Source: Simplicispira hankyongi | Lineage (GTDB): Bacteria > Pseudomonadota > Gammaproteobacteria > Burkholderiales > Burkholderiaceae_C | DNA: 64,000 bases | Assembly (NCBI RefSeq): GCF_003570885.1 | Contig: NZ_QXJC01000008.1 | Span: 36,447 to 100,446 of the forward strand | Direction of reading: 5' to 3' | Part shown: in pieces, positions 26,819 through 35,037 of the stretch | Position numbering within the stretch: the first letter of the stretch is position 1 | Layout: each line of letters opens with the position of its first letter | The notes under the pieces: generated by a model | Seen by the model: only the letters and a program-made list of their open reading frames with translations | Told to the model about the DNA's origin: nothing | Databases searched by the model: none | Position numbers and translations under genes: made by a program

Positions 26819-27388
26819 ATGAAACTCGTGATTCTTGATCGCGACGGCACCCTCAACGTGCCGCCTGCTGGCGACGATTTTGTCGCCACGCCGGACGACT
26901 GGCAGCCGCTTCCCGGCGCGCTGGAGGCGGTGGCGCGCATCAACCGGCTGGGCTGGCATGCCGTGGTGGCGACCAACCAGCCGGGGCTTGGGCGGGGTCT
27001 TTTCGACGTTGCCACGCTGAACGCGGTGCATGCCAAGATACACCGGTTGCTCTCTGCCGCCGGGGGCCGTATCGACGCGGTGTTCTACTGCCCGCACGCG
27101 CCAGGCGAAGCGTGCAGTTGCCGCAAGCCGGCGCCCGGTTTGTTCGAGCAGATTTGCGAGCGCTATGGTCTGGCTCCCGCAGAAGTGCTGGTGGTGGGCG
27201 ACAATGCCGATCACCTGCAGGCTGGTGCTGCCATTGGCGCGCAGCTGCATCTGCTGCGCAGCGGCGCCGAGCCGTCAGGCGACATGCCGCCGGTGCTGCG
27301 TACGCACCAGGACCTCTCGGCTTTCGCTGATTACTTGGCGCGCGAGGCGGAAAGTGACGCCGAGCCAGCCATGGTGCAAATCGCCTGA
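26819..27388 (+). CDS. gmhB: D-glycero-beta-D-manno-heptose-1,7-bisphosphate 7-phosphatase
   Basis: The 189-residue HAD-superfamily phosphatase removes the 7-phosphate in ADP-heptose synthesis for lipopolysaccharide core. Motif I is LDRDGTLN with nucleophile D7 and acid D9. The zinc-binding cysteine loop CPHAPGEACSCRKPAPG is characteristic of GmhB and histidinol-phosphatase relatives, and the Mg-binding VVGDNADHLQAG is motif IV. Length is typical (~180-190). A GATAAT box ends 7 nt before the ATG and no Shine-Dalgarno is present, so it may have its own leaderless transcript despite its operon position. Confidence 0.93.
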   Translation: MKLVILDRDGTLNVPPAGDDFVATPDDWQPLPGALEAVARINRLGWHAVVATNQPGLGRGLFDVATLNAVHAKIHRLLSAAGGRIDAVFYCPHAPGEACSCRKPAPGLFEQICERYGLAPAEVLVVGDNADHLQAGAAIGAQLHLLRSGAEPSGDMPPVLRTHQDLSAFADYLAREAESDAEPAMVQIA

Positions 27389-27409
27389 AGGTGCTGGCTC
27401 TCGGGCCCG

Positions 27410-28360
27410 ATGGCAAGACCGCTGTCCATGCAGACCCTGATCCAGTTGGCGTTTGACTTCTTTGCGCCAGCGCCGCTGGCTGTACCAGGTGAGGCGCCGA
27501 AAAAATTCAAACGAAATAGGCCTCTAGCGCTTATTCCAAAAGCGGTTGCAGCTCCTGAATTGGAAGCTAAGAGGTCGCGGGAGCACGGCGCGGAGCTGTT
27601 TGCGCCCCTGGTGTTTCGGCACCCGCAGGCGCGCCGGGAGCTGCGCCTGGGCGACGCCGTGGTGGCGTACGCGCTGGTGCGTGCGCGCCGCCGCAGCATC
27701 GGCTTCACGGTGGGTGCGCAAGGCCTGTCGGTGCGCGCACCGCACGCCGTCACACTGGGCGCCATCGATGCGGCGCTGCAGGAAAAGGCCGGCTGGATAC
27801 TGCGCAAGCTTGCCGAGACACGTGAGCGCGCCGCGCTCCAGGATGAGGCGCGCATCGTCTGGCGCGATGGGGTGTGCGTGCCATGGCTGGGCCAGTCGCT
27901 GTGCGTGCGGCTCGATGGTGCTGCTCCGATGGGTGGGCGGCTCGTCGCTGCGCCAGGAGGCATGCCGACGCTGCAATTGGGGTTGCCTGCCAGTGCCAGC
28001 CCCCAGCAGATCCGTGATGCGGCTGGGGCCTGGCTCGGGCGTGCAGCGCGCGCGCACTTCAGCGAGCGGCTCGACCATTTCGCACCGCGCATGGGCGTGC
28101 GCTGGCAGCGCCTGGCGCTCACCAACGCGCGCACGCGCTGGGGCAGCGCGCGCAGCGACGGCTCCATCCGGCTGAACTGGCGCTTGATGCACTTCGCACC
28201 CGAAGTGCTCGACTACGTCGTGGTGCATGAGCTCGCACACCTGCGCGTCATGGACCACAGCCCGCGCTTCTGGGCCGAAGTGGGCGCAGTCTTGCCCGAT
28301 TACGCGCAGTTGCGCAGGCGCCTGCGCGAGGAGACTGCGCCGAGCTGGGAAGATGACTGA
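27410..28360 (+). CDS. M48/YgjP-like zinc metallopeptidase (DUF45)
   Basis: The 316-residue protein ends in a WSS/YgjP-type metallopeptidase domain. It has the zinc motif HELAHLRVMDHSPRFW (H273, E274, H277) and the family-specific RTRWGSARSDGSIRLNWRLM just before it. It is longer than E. coli YgjP (~167 aa). The N-terminal ~65 residues are low-complexity and non-conserved, and residues ~32-53 are encoded by a copy of the dispersed palindrome (27504-27570), read in frame. The physiological substrate is unknown. It lies 21 bp after gmhB in the same direction. Confidence 0.85.
   Translation: MARPLSMQTLIQLAFDFFAPAPLAVPGEAPKKFKRNRPLALIPKAVAAPELEAKRSREHGAELFAPLVFRHPQARRELRLGDAVVAYALVRARRRSIGFTVGAQGLSVRAPHAVTLGAIDAALQEKAGWILRKLAETRERAALQDEARIVWRDGVCVPWLGQSLCVRLDGAAPMGGRLVAAPGGMPTLQLGLPASASPQQIRDAAGAWLGRAARAHFSERLDHFAPRMGVRWQRLALTNARTRWGSARSDGSIRLNWRLMHFAPEVLDYVVVHELAHLRVMDHSPRFWAEVGAVLPDYAQLRRRLREETAPSWEDD
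27504..27570. repeat. Dispersed imperfect palindrome, copy C, inside a coding region
   Basis: GGCCTCTAGCGCTTA at 27519-27533, followed by AGCTCCTGAATTGGAAGCTA at the right end. It is read in frame within the YgjP-like peptidase gene as RPLALIPKAVAAPELEA. The end module AGCTCCTGAATTG is identical in copy D (30573-30635). Confidence 0.75.
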
Positions 28361-28392
28361 GCGCCTGACGGCCTGAACGGCGCAGCAGCGCT

Positions 28393-29064
28393 TCAGGCGT
28401 GTGTCACCCAGTCCGTGTGCTCGTTGCCGCCCAGGTGCGGCAGTGTGTTGAAGGTCTGCAGCATCAGGCGCTTGGGCGAAATGCTCATTTCCGTCACCGC
28501 GCTGTTGCGGATGCGCATGTTCAGGGCGATCGTCACCTCGGGTGCCGTACCGAGTACGGCCCCGACGGCGGCGGAAATCGGTCCGCCGCTGGAGACCAGG
28601 AGCACCTGCTGGCCGGCATGCCGGTGGCGAATGTCTTCAAGAACCGCATGCACGCCGGTGGAAAATTCGTCCCAGCTGGGCATGCCTGCCGGGCTCACCA
28701 CACCCGCCATCCACTGTGCCAGGGCGTCGCACAGCAGGCGGAAATGGTGGCGGTAGCGCTCGGGCGTGTCGGGCCGCTCCAGAGGCTCGGTGCGCACGGC
28801 GCGAATCAGCGCCAGGCTGTCGTATTCGTTCAGGCCAGGCAGGCGCTGCGCGGCCGGGGCGCTCCCCAACCCCTCCACGATGCCCGCCAGGGTCTCGTCG
28901 TGCCGGCGCAGTGTGCCGCTGTACACGGCGTCAAAAGACTGCCCGCGCTCGCGCCAGAACTGCCCCAGGCGCAGCGCCTGGCGCTGGCCCAGCGGACTGA
29001 GACGGTCGTAGTCGTCGGCGCCAAACGAGGCCTGGCCGTGGCGCACCAAATGGAGTGTTCCCAT
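28393..29064 (-). CDS. Histidine phosphatase family protein
   Basis: The 223-residue phosphoglycerate-mutase-like phosphatase starts with the phosphohistidine motif LVRHGQASFG (H9) and has GTLRRHDETL with the second active-site Arg/His region. The second catalytic histidine expected near VLLVSSGGPIS is absent: members of this branch carry SHGG, and here it is SSGG. The substrate is unknown. The replaced histidine may reduce activity or mark a different subgroup. It is convergent with the YgjP gene, with 32 bp between stop codons. Confidence 0.8.
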   Translation of the reverse strand: MGTLHLVRHGQASFGADDYDRLSPLGQRQALRLGQFWRERGQSFDAVYSGTLRRHDETLAGIVEGLGSAPAAQRLPGLNEYDSLALIRAVRTEPLERPDTPERYRHHFRLLCDALAQWMAGVVSPAGMPSWDEFSTGVHAVLEDIRHRHAGQQVLLVSSGGPISAAVGAVLGTAPEVTIALNMRIRNSAVTEMSISPKRLMLQTFNTLPHLGGNEHTDWVTHA

Positions 29065-29130
29065 GTGCCGAGTGGGCCAGAATCGGCCGCGCCCGTTTGT
29101 CGCGCGGGTGACCGGTGCGTGCGGCGCCCG

Positions 29131-30114
29131 CTACCGGGCAGCGGACGCGTGTTGCGCCAGCACACCAGCGAAGACCGCAGCGTCCACATTGGCGCCAGTG
29201 AGCGCCAGACCCACGCAGAGGCCTTGCAGTTGCGCGCGCTCCTGCAGGGCGCCCGCCAGCGCAGCAGCCCCGGCGCCCTCCGCCGTGTTGTGCGTATCGG
29301 TAAACAAGGCCTGCATGGCGTGCGCCACCTCGGCGTCGCTGACTTGCACGATGTGGTCGATGTGCGGCGCGATGATGGTCAGCGCCTGCGCGTCGGCCAC
29401 GCGGCAGGCCATGCCGTCGGCCAGGACCGTGGTGACGGGCGCCTCCACCACCCGGCCCGCGGCAACCGAATCGGCGTAGGTGGTGGCGTGGCTGCTCACC
29501 ACGCCGACGATGCGCACGGGGTGGTTCAGCGCCAGCTTGGCGGCAATCGCCGAGCAGGCGCCCGATCCCTGGCCAATGGGGACGTAGACGACGTCGAGCT
29601 GCGGCACCGCGCGCAGCAGCTCCCACCAGTAGGTGCTGACACCGCGCAGCAAGTCGAAGTGAAAGCTGGGCACCATGTGTGCGCCGCGCTCTGCGGCCAG
29701 TTGCATGGCGTGCTCGCGCGCCTCCTGAAAATCGCTGCCGTGTTCGACCAGACTGACCCCCAGCGCACGCATGGCCGCGTTCTTCTCCACCGAATTGCCA
29801 TGCGGCACGACGATGGTGCAGGCCACGCCATGCTTGCGCGCCGCCCAGCCCATGCTCTGGCCGTGGTTGCCGCGGGTGGCGCTGACGACCTCGTGCGGCA
29901 GTGCGCCGCGCTGCGCCAGTTGGTCGAAATAGGTCAGACCGCCACGCACCTTGAAGGCACCCACAGGGGTGTGGTTCTCGTGCTTGACCCAGCAGTCGGT
30001 GCCCAGGCGCTCGCTCAGCAGCGCCCAGCGGTATTGGGGCGTGGCGGCAAAGTCGCGGTACACCACCTGGGCGGCGGCTTCAATGTCTTGGAGGGTGGGC
30101 AGGGTGTGGGACAT
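29131..30114 (-). CDS. Threonine dehydratase-like PLP enzyme
   Basis: The 327-residue fold-type II PLP enzyme of the serine/threonine dehydratase family has the cofactor lysine K55 in PVGAFKVRGG. TRGNHGQSMGWAARKHG binds the substrate carboxylate, and the glycine-rich phosphate-binding loop appears as GQGSGACSA rather than the usual GGGGL. There is no C-terminal ACT regulatory domain, so it resembles catabolic or promiscuous dehydratases. The exact amino acid substrate is open. The ATG at 30114 matches family N-termini. Confidence 0.85.
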   Translation of the reverse strand: MSHTLPTLQDIEAAAQVVYRDFAATPQYRWALLSERLGTDCWVKHENHTPVGAFKVRGGLTYFDQLAQRGALPHEVVSATRGNHGQSMGWAARKHGVACTIVVPHGNSVEKNAAMRALGVSLVEHGSDFQEAREHAMQLAAERGAHMVPSFHFDLLRGVSTYWWELLRAVPQLDVVYVPIGQGSGACSAIAAKLALNHPVRIVGVVSSHATTYADSVAAGRVVEAPVTTVLADGMACRVADAQALTIIAPHIDHIVQVSDAEVAHAMQALFTDTHNTAEGAGAAALAGALQERAQLQGLCVGLALTGANVDAAVFAGVLAQHASAAR

Positions 30115-30125
30115 GGTGAATCGAT

Positions 30126-30827
30126 TCAAAGAGAGGAGAGGCTGACAGGGCCACGGGGTGTGGCGAGCTGCACGGTGAGTCGGGGCGCTTCGCCGGGCGC
30201 GATGGCAACGGATGCCGCCACGCCGATGGCGGCACAAGCCACCTGCAACATGGCCGCCTGCGGGTGCTGCAGTGCCAGGGTTTGCAGCTGCACGCCACTG
30301 GCAGGAAGGCTGTCGCAGGGGTGCACGGCGCCCCACTGGATGAGGGTGGGCAGGCAGCCGTCCATGAGCCGCAGGCCATCATCCCGCACTGTGATCTGCC
30401 ATTGCAGCAAGCCGTCGGGCGTGGGCCTGCTGGCGGTGAGGATGGGGCCGCGTTCAATGTCCAGTGCCGACAGCGCGGCACAGCGTTCGGCCACATCGGG
30501 CACGTTGGCCACCCAGTGGATGAGCTGCGCGCTGTGCTGGCTCACCTGCTGCTGCAGGGCGGCATTATCCATATCAAACCAGCGGCTAGCGCTTGATGGG
30601 ATTGCGGGAGTAGCTCCTGAATTGATAGCTATGATTTCCAGGTAGGTTCGTGGGTGCGTGGGGCTGGAGATGTTGAAAATGCGGTTGTGCGTACCCATCA
30701 GCGGGTGCTCGCCGCCCGCCGTGGGGGCGATGCCCAGCGTTCGCTCGCACCACGCCACGCCCGTGGCCAGGTCGGGCGTCAGGACGACCAGGTGGTCCAC
30801 GCCAGGGAGCATGGATGGTGCGGTCAC
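30126..30827 (-). CDS. VOC-family (glyoxalase_3-like) protein
   Basis: The 233-residue protein has the opening GVDHLVVLTPDLATGVAWCERTLG and GGEHPLMGTHNRIFNIS, the N-terminal half of the glyoxalase_3-like vicinal-oxygen-chelate family. A C-terminal half ends with MDGCLPTLIQWG. The possible metal ligand H12 is present, but the reaction is unknown. Residues ~64-86 are encoded by a copy of the dispersed palindrome (30573-30635). The start overlaps the stop of the upstream PhzF gene by 4 bp, so the two are coupled. Confidence 0.8.
   Translation of the reverse strand: MTAPSMLPGVDHLVVLTPDLATGVAWCERTLGIAPTAGGEHPLMGTHNRIFNISSPTHPRTYLEIIAINSGATPAIPSSASRWFDMDNAALQQQVSQHSAQLIHWVANVPDVAERCAALSALDIERGPILTASRPTPDGLLQWQITVRDDGLRLMDGCLPTLIQWGAVHPCDSLPASGVQLQTLALQHPQAAMLQVACAAIGVAASVAIAPGEAPRLTVQLATPRGPVSLSSL
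30573..30635. repeat. Dispersed imperfect palindrome, copy D, inside a coding region
   Basis: GCGGCTAGCGCTTGATGGG, then AGCTCCTGAATTGATAGCTA. Within the leftward VOC gene it is read on the opposite strand to copies C and E, as AINSGATPAIPSSAS. It therefore shows that the element can be translated in either orientation. Confidence 0.75.
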
Positions 30828-31699
30828 AACAGCACTTCGCCCGACACGCAGGTGACGGAGCTGCCGCCGACCCAGAGGGTGTCGCCGTCAAGTTCCACAA
30901 ACACGCGTCCGGCGCGGCCCAGGCATGTGCCCTGGCTGGCCACGTACTGCGCGGGGGCCAGGCCGGCGCCGATGAGCCACTGCGCCAGCGCAGCGTTCAG
31001 GCTGCCGGTCACGGGGTCTTCGGCCAAGCCGTTGTTGCCGGGGAAAAAGGCGCGCACTTCAAAGGCAATGCCCTCAAGGTCGCTGCTGCCGATGACACCG
31101 ATCTTGCCCCGCGGGCCGACCACGCCCACGTCGAGACCCGAGAGGATGGTGCTGTCGGGTTTGAGCGCCAGCACCTGCTCGCTGCTTCCCAGCATCACGC
31201 CGCGCCAGTTCGGGCCGTTGTCGCACCAGGCGTGGTGCAGGATGTCGCTGCGCGCAACGCCCAGGCCTCGGGCAATGCGTTCCACATCGGCTTCGTCCAG
31301 CGGGCCGCTCTTGATGAGTGGCGGCGCGGCAAATGCGAGGCGGTTGCTGTCCTGGCGCAACGCGACCAGACCCACCCCGCATTCCTGCACCACCGTGCCC
31401 GCGCGCTGGGGCGTGCCTCCGGCTTCCAGCCAGGCGTGGCAACTGCCCAGCGTGGGGTGGCCGGCGAAGGGCAGCTCGCGTCCGGGGCAGAAGATGCGTA
31501 CGCGGTAGTCGGCGCCGGCGGCGCGGCCCTCGGGCGTGGGCGGCAGCACAAAGGTGGCTTCGGACAGGTTGGTCCAGTTCGTGAACTGCTGCATGGCCTC
31601 GGTGGAAAGGCCAGAGCCGTCCAGCACCACGGCCAGCGGGTTGCCGCGGTAGGCCTGGGCGGTGCAGACGTCAACTTGCTTGAAGGGGCGTGGGTGCAT
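30824..31699 (-). CDS. PhzF-family isomerase-like protein (paralogue 1)
   Basis: The 291-residue protein has the diaminopimelate-epimerase-like fold of PhzF. It starts FKQVDVCTAQAYRGNPLAVVLD, with the catalytic-type glutamate E47 in WTNLSEATF. The central ELPFAGHPTLGS motif and the C-terminal EDPVTGSLNAALAQWL complete the mirror-image domains. PhzF isomerises dihydrohydroxyanthranilate in phenazine synthesis, but no phenazine genes are here and most homologues have unknown roles. A paralogue lies 138 bp upstream, and the VOC gene overlaps by 4 bp downstream. Confidence 0.88.
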   Translation of the reverse strand: MHPRPFKQVDVCTAQAYRGNPLAVVLDGSGLSTEAMQQFTNWTNLSEATFVLPPTPEGRAAGADYRVRIFCPGRELPFAGHPTLGSCHAWLEAGGTPQRAGTVVQECGVGLVALRQDSNRLAFAAPPLIKSGPLDEADVERIARGLGVARSDILHHAWCDNGPNWRGVMLGSSEQVLALKPDSTILSGLDVGVVGPRGKIGVIGSSDLEGIAFEVRAFFPGNNGLAEDPVTGSLNAALAQWLIGAGLAPAQYVASQGTCLGRAGRVFVELDGDTLWVGGSSVTCVSGEVLL

Positions 31700-31837
31700 G
31701 GTGGGCGGGCCTTTGCGAGCGGGTAGTGGGCGGTACCCGGATGTTGAAAAGCTGGAGGTGTGTGTGCTGTGGCGGGCAACGCCGAGGCACACCGGCGCAC
31801 GGCTGGGTGGGGTTGCGGGACCCGTGGCGCCAGGCGC

Positions 31838-32704
31838 TCAAGGGAAATGCGCGCGCCCCTCAATGGCGGTGAGGCAGTTGCCACCCACCCAGACCTGGCC
31901 CTCGCCATCTTGCTCGATATAGACCCGCCCGGCGCGGCCCCGGCATTCGCCTTGCGCTACCAGATAGGCGTGAGGCGCAAGGCCCTGGCCAATCAACCAC
32001 TGCGCCAGGCTGGCATTCAGACTGCCGGTCACCGGGTCTTCGCTGGTGCCGAGCGACGGGGAAAAGCCGCGTACGAAGGCATCGGGTTCGCCATTGGCAT
32101 GTGCTTCGCCTGCCATGTAGACGATGCCAACGTCCTGGCCCAGGTCCTTGAGGCGCGCATGGTCGGGTGTCAGGCCGAGCACGGCCTCCTTGCTGTCCAC
32201 CAGCAGTGCGAGCCAGCGCGGGCCGTTGTTGAGCAGGCGCGCTGCGCGAACTTGCTGAGGCCGCAATCCGAGCGCGCCCACCACCAACGCGGTCATGGCC
32301 GGGTTCGGCGCGCTTTGCTGCATTGGCGGCGCGGCAAAGGCCAAGCGCCCCTGCTGCTGGCGAATGGGGACCAGGCCAACCGTGCATTCCTGCACGATGG
32401 TCCCTGGCGACCGTGGCTGGCCACCTGCGTGCAGCCAGGCGTAGCAACTGCCAAGGGTCGGATGGCCGGCAAACGGTAGCTCGCCACGAGGAGTGAAGAT
32501 ACGCACCCGGTAGTCGGCGCCGGCCGCGCGGGCGCTTTCCGTGGGGGGGAGCAGGAAGGTCGTTTCCGACAGATTGGTCCAGGCGGCAAAGCGCCTGAGC
32601 GTGCGCTCGGGGAGATGCTCTGCGTCCAGCACCACGGCCAAGGGATTGCCATCGCCATGGTGCTCGCTGAATACGTCGACTTGCAGGAAAGGCAGGTAGG
32701 TCAT
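31838..32704 (-). CDS. PhzF-family isomerase-like protein (paralogue 2)
   Basis: The 288-residue PhzF-fold protein has the same architecture as its downstream neighbour: LPFLQVDVFSEHHGDGNPLA, E47 in WTNLSETTF, GELPFAGHPTLGSCYAWL, and SEDPVTGSLNASLAQWL. Extended identical stretches (AAGADYRVRIF, ELPFAGHPTLGSC) show the pair arose by tandem duplication followed by divergence. The reaction is unknown. The start ATG at 32704 agrees with the paralogue's N-terminus. A MITE-like element occupies the region upstream of it. Confidence 0.88.
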   Translation of the reverse strand: MTYLPFLQVDVFSEHHGDGNPLAVVLDAEHLPERTLRRFAAWTNLSETTFLLPPTESARAAGADYRVRIFTPRGELPFAGHPTLGSCYAWLHAGGQPRSPGTIVQECTVGLVPIRQQQGRLAFAAPPMQQSAPNPAMTALVVGALGLRPQQVRAARLLNNGPRWLALLVDSKEAVLGLTPDHARLKDLGQDVGIVYMAGEAHANGEPDAFVRGFSPSLGTSEDPVTGSLNASLAQWLIGQGLAPHAYLVAQGECRGRAGRVYIEQDGEGQVWVGGNCLTAIEGRAHFP

Positions 32705-32736
32705 GAAGCGCGCCCCTTCGCTTGCGCGGTGAGTGC

Positions 32737-32860
32737 CTAAGGCGATGCTGAATAAGTCACCGCGATGACGCGCGCCGTGCATCGGGATGGGATGCAACGC
32801 CGCAGACCGCCCGAGGTACGGATGCGCGGCGCGTGAGGGACTTGTTCAGCATTGCCCTAA
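32737..32860. mobile_element. IS5-type MITE, 116 bp with 4-bp target duplication
   Basis: Terminal inverted repeats of 18 bp at 32741-32758 and 32839-32856 match at 16 positions (GGCGATGCTGAATAAGTC facing GACTTGTTCAGCATTGCC). They are flanked on both sides by CTAA (32737-32740 and 32857-32860). The outward right end reads GGCAATGCTGAACAAGTCC, which resembles the IS5 end GGAAGGTGCGAACAAGTCC, and CTAA fits the YTAR target of IS5 elements. There is no transposase inside. The right duplication contains the aminotransferase stop codon (CTA, i.e. TAG on the minus strand). Confidence 0.7.
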
Positions 32861-34053
32861 AGTGTAGGGCGCATCCGCAGCGCACGCACCGCATCGGCCA
32901 GCGAGCCAATCGCAGTATCGATTTGTGCGCTGCTCGCCGTTACGAACGACAGGCGCAGCGTGCGCGGATCGGCGTCCCCCGCGTAGAAAGCCGCGCCCGG
33001 AACGAAGGCCACCCCCCGCTCCACTGCGAGCGGCAACAAATCCACCGCGCTCATGCCCTCTGGCAACCGCAGCCACAGGAACATGCCGCCAGCCGGTCGG
33101 TTCCATTGCACACCCAGGCCACCCATGGCACGCTCAAGTGCGCCGAGCATCGCATCGCGCTGCTGGCGGTACAGCGTGCGGATGGTCGGCACATGCCGGT
33201 CCAGGAACCCGCCCTGCATCACTTCGAACACCATGCGCTGGTTGAAGCCGGGCGTGTGCAGGTCGGCTGCCTGCTTGGCCTGCAGCAGCTTGGGGAACAC
33301 CTCGGGCGGCGCCACCAGGTAGCCCAGGCGCAGTCCTGGCGCCAGCACCTTGGAAAAACTCCCCAGGTAAATGCAGCCCGCCGGGTTGCGCGCTGTCAGC
33401 GGCGCTGGCGGAGGCGACTCAAACCACAGGTCGCCGTAGGGGTTGTCTTCCAGCAGCGGCAAGCCAAGTTCAGCGGCCTTGGATACCAGTGCGGCGCGGC
33501 GTGCCTCGCTCATGGTGCGGCCGGTGGGGTTCTGGAAGTTGGGCAGCACATAGAGAAAACGCGCCTGGTCAGCTCCATTGCCCACGCTGGCGGCGAGCGC
33601 GGCAATGTCCACGCCTTCATCGTCGCTTGGTACGGATTGCACCATCGGCTCCATGGGAGCAAAGGCTTGCAGCGCGCCCAGGTAGGTGGGCGTTTCGACA
33701 AGCACGCGGCTGCCCGCGTCCAGCAGCACCTTGCCGACCAGGTCCAGGCCCTGCTGCGAGCCCGTGGTGATCAAGACCTGCGCCGGGTCCACGTCCCAGG
33801 GCAGTTGCGCGGCCACCGCCTCGCGCAGCGGCCCATAGCCCTCGCTGGCGGCGTACTGCAGCGCGGCAGCCCCGTCGTGCTGCAACACCCTGGCGCAGGC
33901 GCGGGCGAAGTCGTCCACCGGGAAGGTGCGCGGCGACGGCAGGCCACCGGCCAGGCTGATGATGCCGGGCTTTTCCGTGAGTTTGAGAATTTCGCGGATG
34001 ACCGAGGGGTTCATCTTTTCGGTTCGGCTGGCGAGTTTCCAGGACATGGGCAT
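32857..34053 (-). CDS. PLP-dependent aminotransferase (LysN/2-aminoadipate type)
   Basis: The 398-residue fold-type I aminotransferase is of the MocR-related class without a DNA-binding domain. Visible elements are ISLAGGLPSPRTFP near residue 32, ITTGSQQGLD (PLP phosphate side), YVLPNFQNPTGRTMS, LLEDNPYGDL, and K235 in GSFSKVLAPGLRLGY. A C-terminal arginine lies in RLSFV. Such enzymes transaminate 2-aminoadipate, aromatic or branched-chain amino acids; the substrate cannot be set. It lies in the same orientation as DMT and LysE exporter genes. The stop codon overlaps the target duplication of a MITE. An AAGGA Shine-Dalgarno precedes the ATG. Confidence 0.9.
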   Translation of the reverse strand: MPMSWKLASRTEKMNPSVIREILKLTEKPGIISLAGGLPSPRTFPVDDFARACARVLQHDGAAALQYAASEGYGPLREAVAAQLPWDVDPAQVLITTGSQQGLDLVGKVLLDAGSRVLVETPTYLGALQAFAPMEPMVQSVPSDDEGVDIAALAASVGNGADQARFLYVLPNFQNPTGRTMSEARRAALVSKAAELGLPLLEDNPYGDLWFESPPPAPLTARNPAGCIYLGSFSKVLAPGLRLGYLVAPPEVFPKLLQAKQAADLHTPGFNQRMVFEVMQGGFLDRHVPTIRTLYRQQRDAMLGALERAMGGLGVQWNRPAGGMFLWLRLPEGMSAVDLLPLAVERGVAFVPGAAFYAGDADPRTLRLSFVTASSAQIDTAIGSLADAVRALRMRPTL

Positions 34054-34095
34054 TTCCTTGCGTTGGATCGAATGTGCGCTCGTTGGCGCCGTGGT

Positions 34096-35037
34096 TCAGC
34101 GGACGGGCGATATCGCCCTGCCACCCGGGTTGGGCGGCGTGGGCGGGCGGGAAAATTGTTTTCCAATGACGACCGTCAGCACGACGGCGGCGGCGAAGGC
34201 AAGCGTGACGCCATCGAGCGCCTCGCCCAGCAGCGGCACGGCTGCGAGGATGGAAAGAAAGGGTTGCAGCAACTGCGTCTGGCTGACGCGCAGGGCGCCG
34301 CCCAGCACCAGACCGCGGTACCAGGCGAAAAAACCGGCCCACATCGAGAACACGCCGACGTACAGCAAGCCGCCCCAGGCCGAGGCGGCAACGGCATGCT
34401 GGGGCCACAGCCACAGCGCGCCTGGCAGCGAAACAGGCAGCGCCAGCACGCAGACCCAGCAGATCACGCGCTCGGCGCCGAGCGCTGGCGTTACCTGGGC
34501 GCCGTAGATATAGCCGATGGAGGCGGCAAAGACGGCGCCGACCAGCAGCAGGTCGGCCCATTCGAAGCCGAAGCCAGACCCTCCTTGGTGGGCACGCAGC
34601 ACTGAGAACGCCACCACCAGCGCGCTGCCGGCGACGGCGCAGACCCAGAAACCCAGGCGCGCGCGCTGGTGCAGCACCCACGCGGCCACGGCAGCGGTCA
34701 CCAGCGGCAGCAGCGCCGTGATCACCGCGGCGTGGCTGGCGGTGACGACGCGCAGTGCGTAGCCCAGCAGCAGCGGGAAGCCAATGGCGTTGCCCAATAC
34801 AGCCATCCCGAGCGGCTTCCAATGGCGGCGCTGTGGCAGGGGCGAGCGTGTTGCCAGCAAGAAAATCACCGAAAGGCAGCCCGCGAGCGCGGCGCGAGCC
34901 AGCGTCACGAACCAGGGCGAGAGCTGTGGCGCGTCGTGTGTGCCGGTGGCCAGCCGCGTCATCGGCAGCGTAACGGCGAAGAAGGCGACGCCGAGAAGAC
35001 CCAGACCCATGCCCAGGGTTTCGTCTTTGAGTTTCAT
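34096..35037 (-). CDS. DMT-superfamily (EamA) transporter
   Basis: The 313-residue integral membrane protein has ten hydrophobic segments arranged as two EamA repeats (~10-145 and ~160-300). Conserved motifs include GVAFFAVTLPMTRLA in helix 1 and ALLPLVTAAVAAWVL at the end of repeat 1. It is probably an exporter of amino acids or other metabolites. The start ATG at 35037 overlaps the stop of the LysE gene by 4 bp. With the aminotransferase and the divergent MocR regulator it forms an apparent amino-acid handling and export locus. Confidence 0.87.
   Translation of the reverse strand: MKLKDETLGMGLGLLGVAFFAVTLPMTRLATGTHDAPQLSPWFVTLARAALAGCLSVIFLLATRSPLPQRRHWKPLGMAVLGNAIGFPLLLGYALRVVTASHAAVITALLPLVTAAVAAWVLHQRARLGFWVCAVAGSALVVAFSVLRAHQGGSGFGFEWADLLLVGAVFAASIGYIYGAQVTPALGAERVICWVCVLALPVSLPGALWLWPQHAVAASAWGGLLYVGVFSMWAGFFAWYRGLVLGGALRVSQTQLLQPFLSILAAVPLLGEALDGVTLAFAAAVVLTVVIGKQFSRPPTPPNPGGRAISPVR

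Noticed and set aside
30824..32704. Phenazine biosynthesis locus
   Set aside because: PhzF-fold proteins are widespread without phenazine synthesis, and no other phz gene is present.
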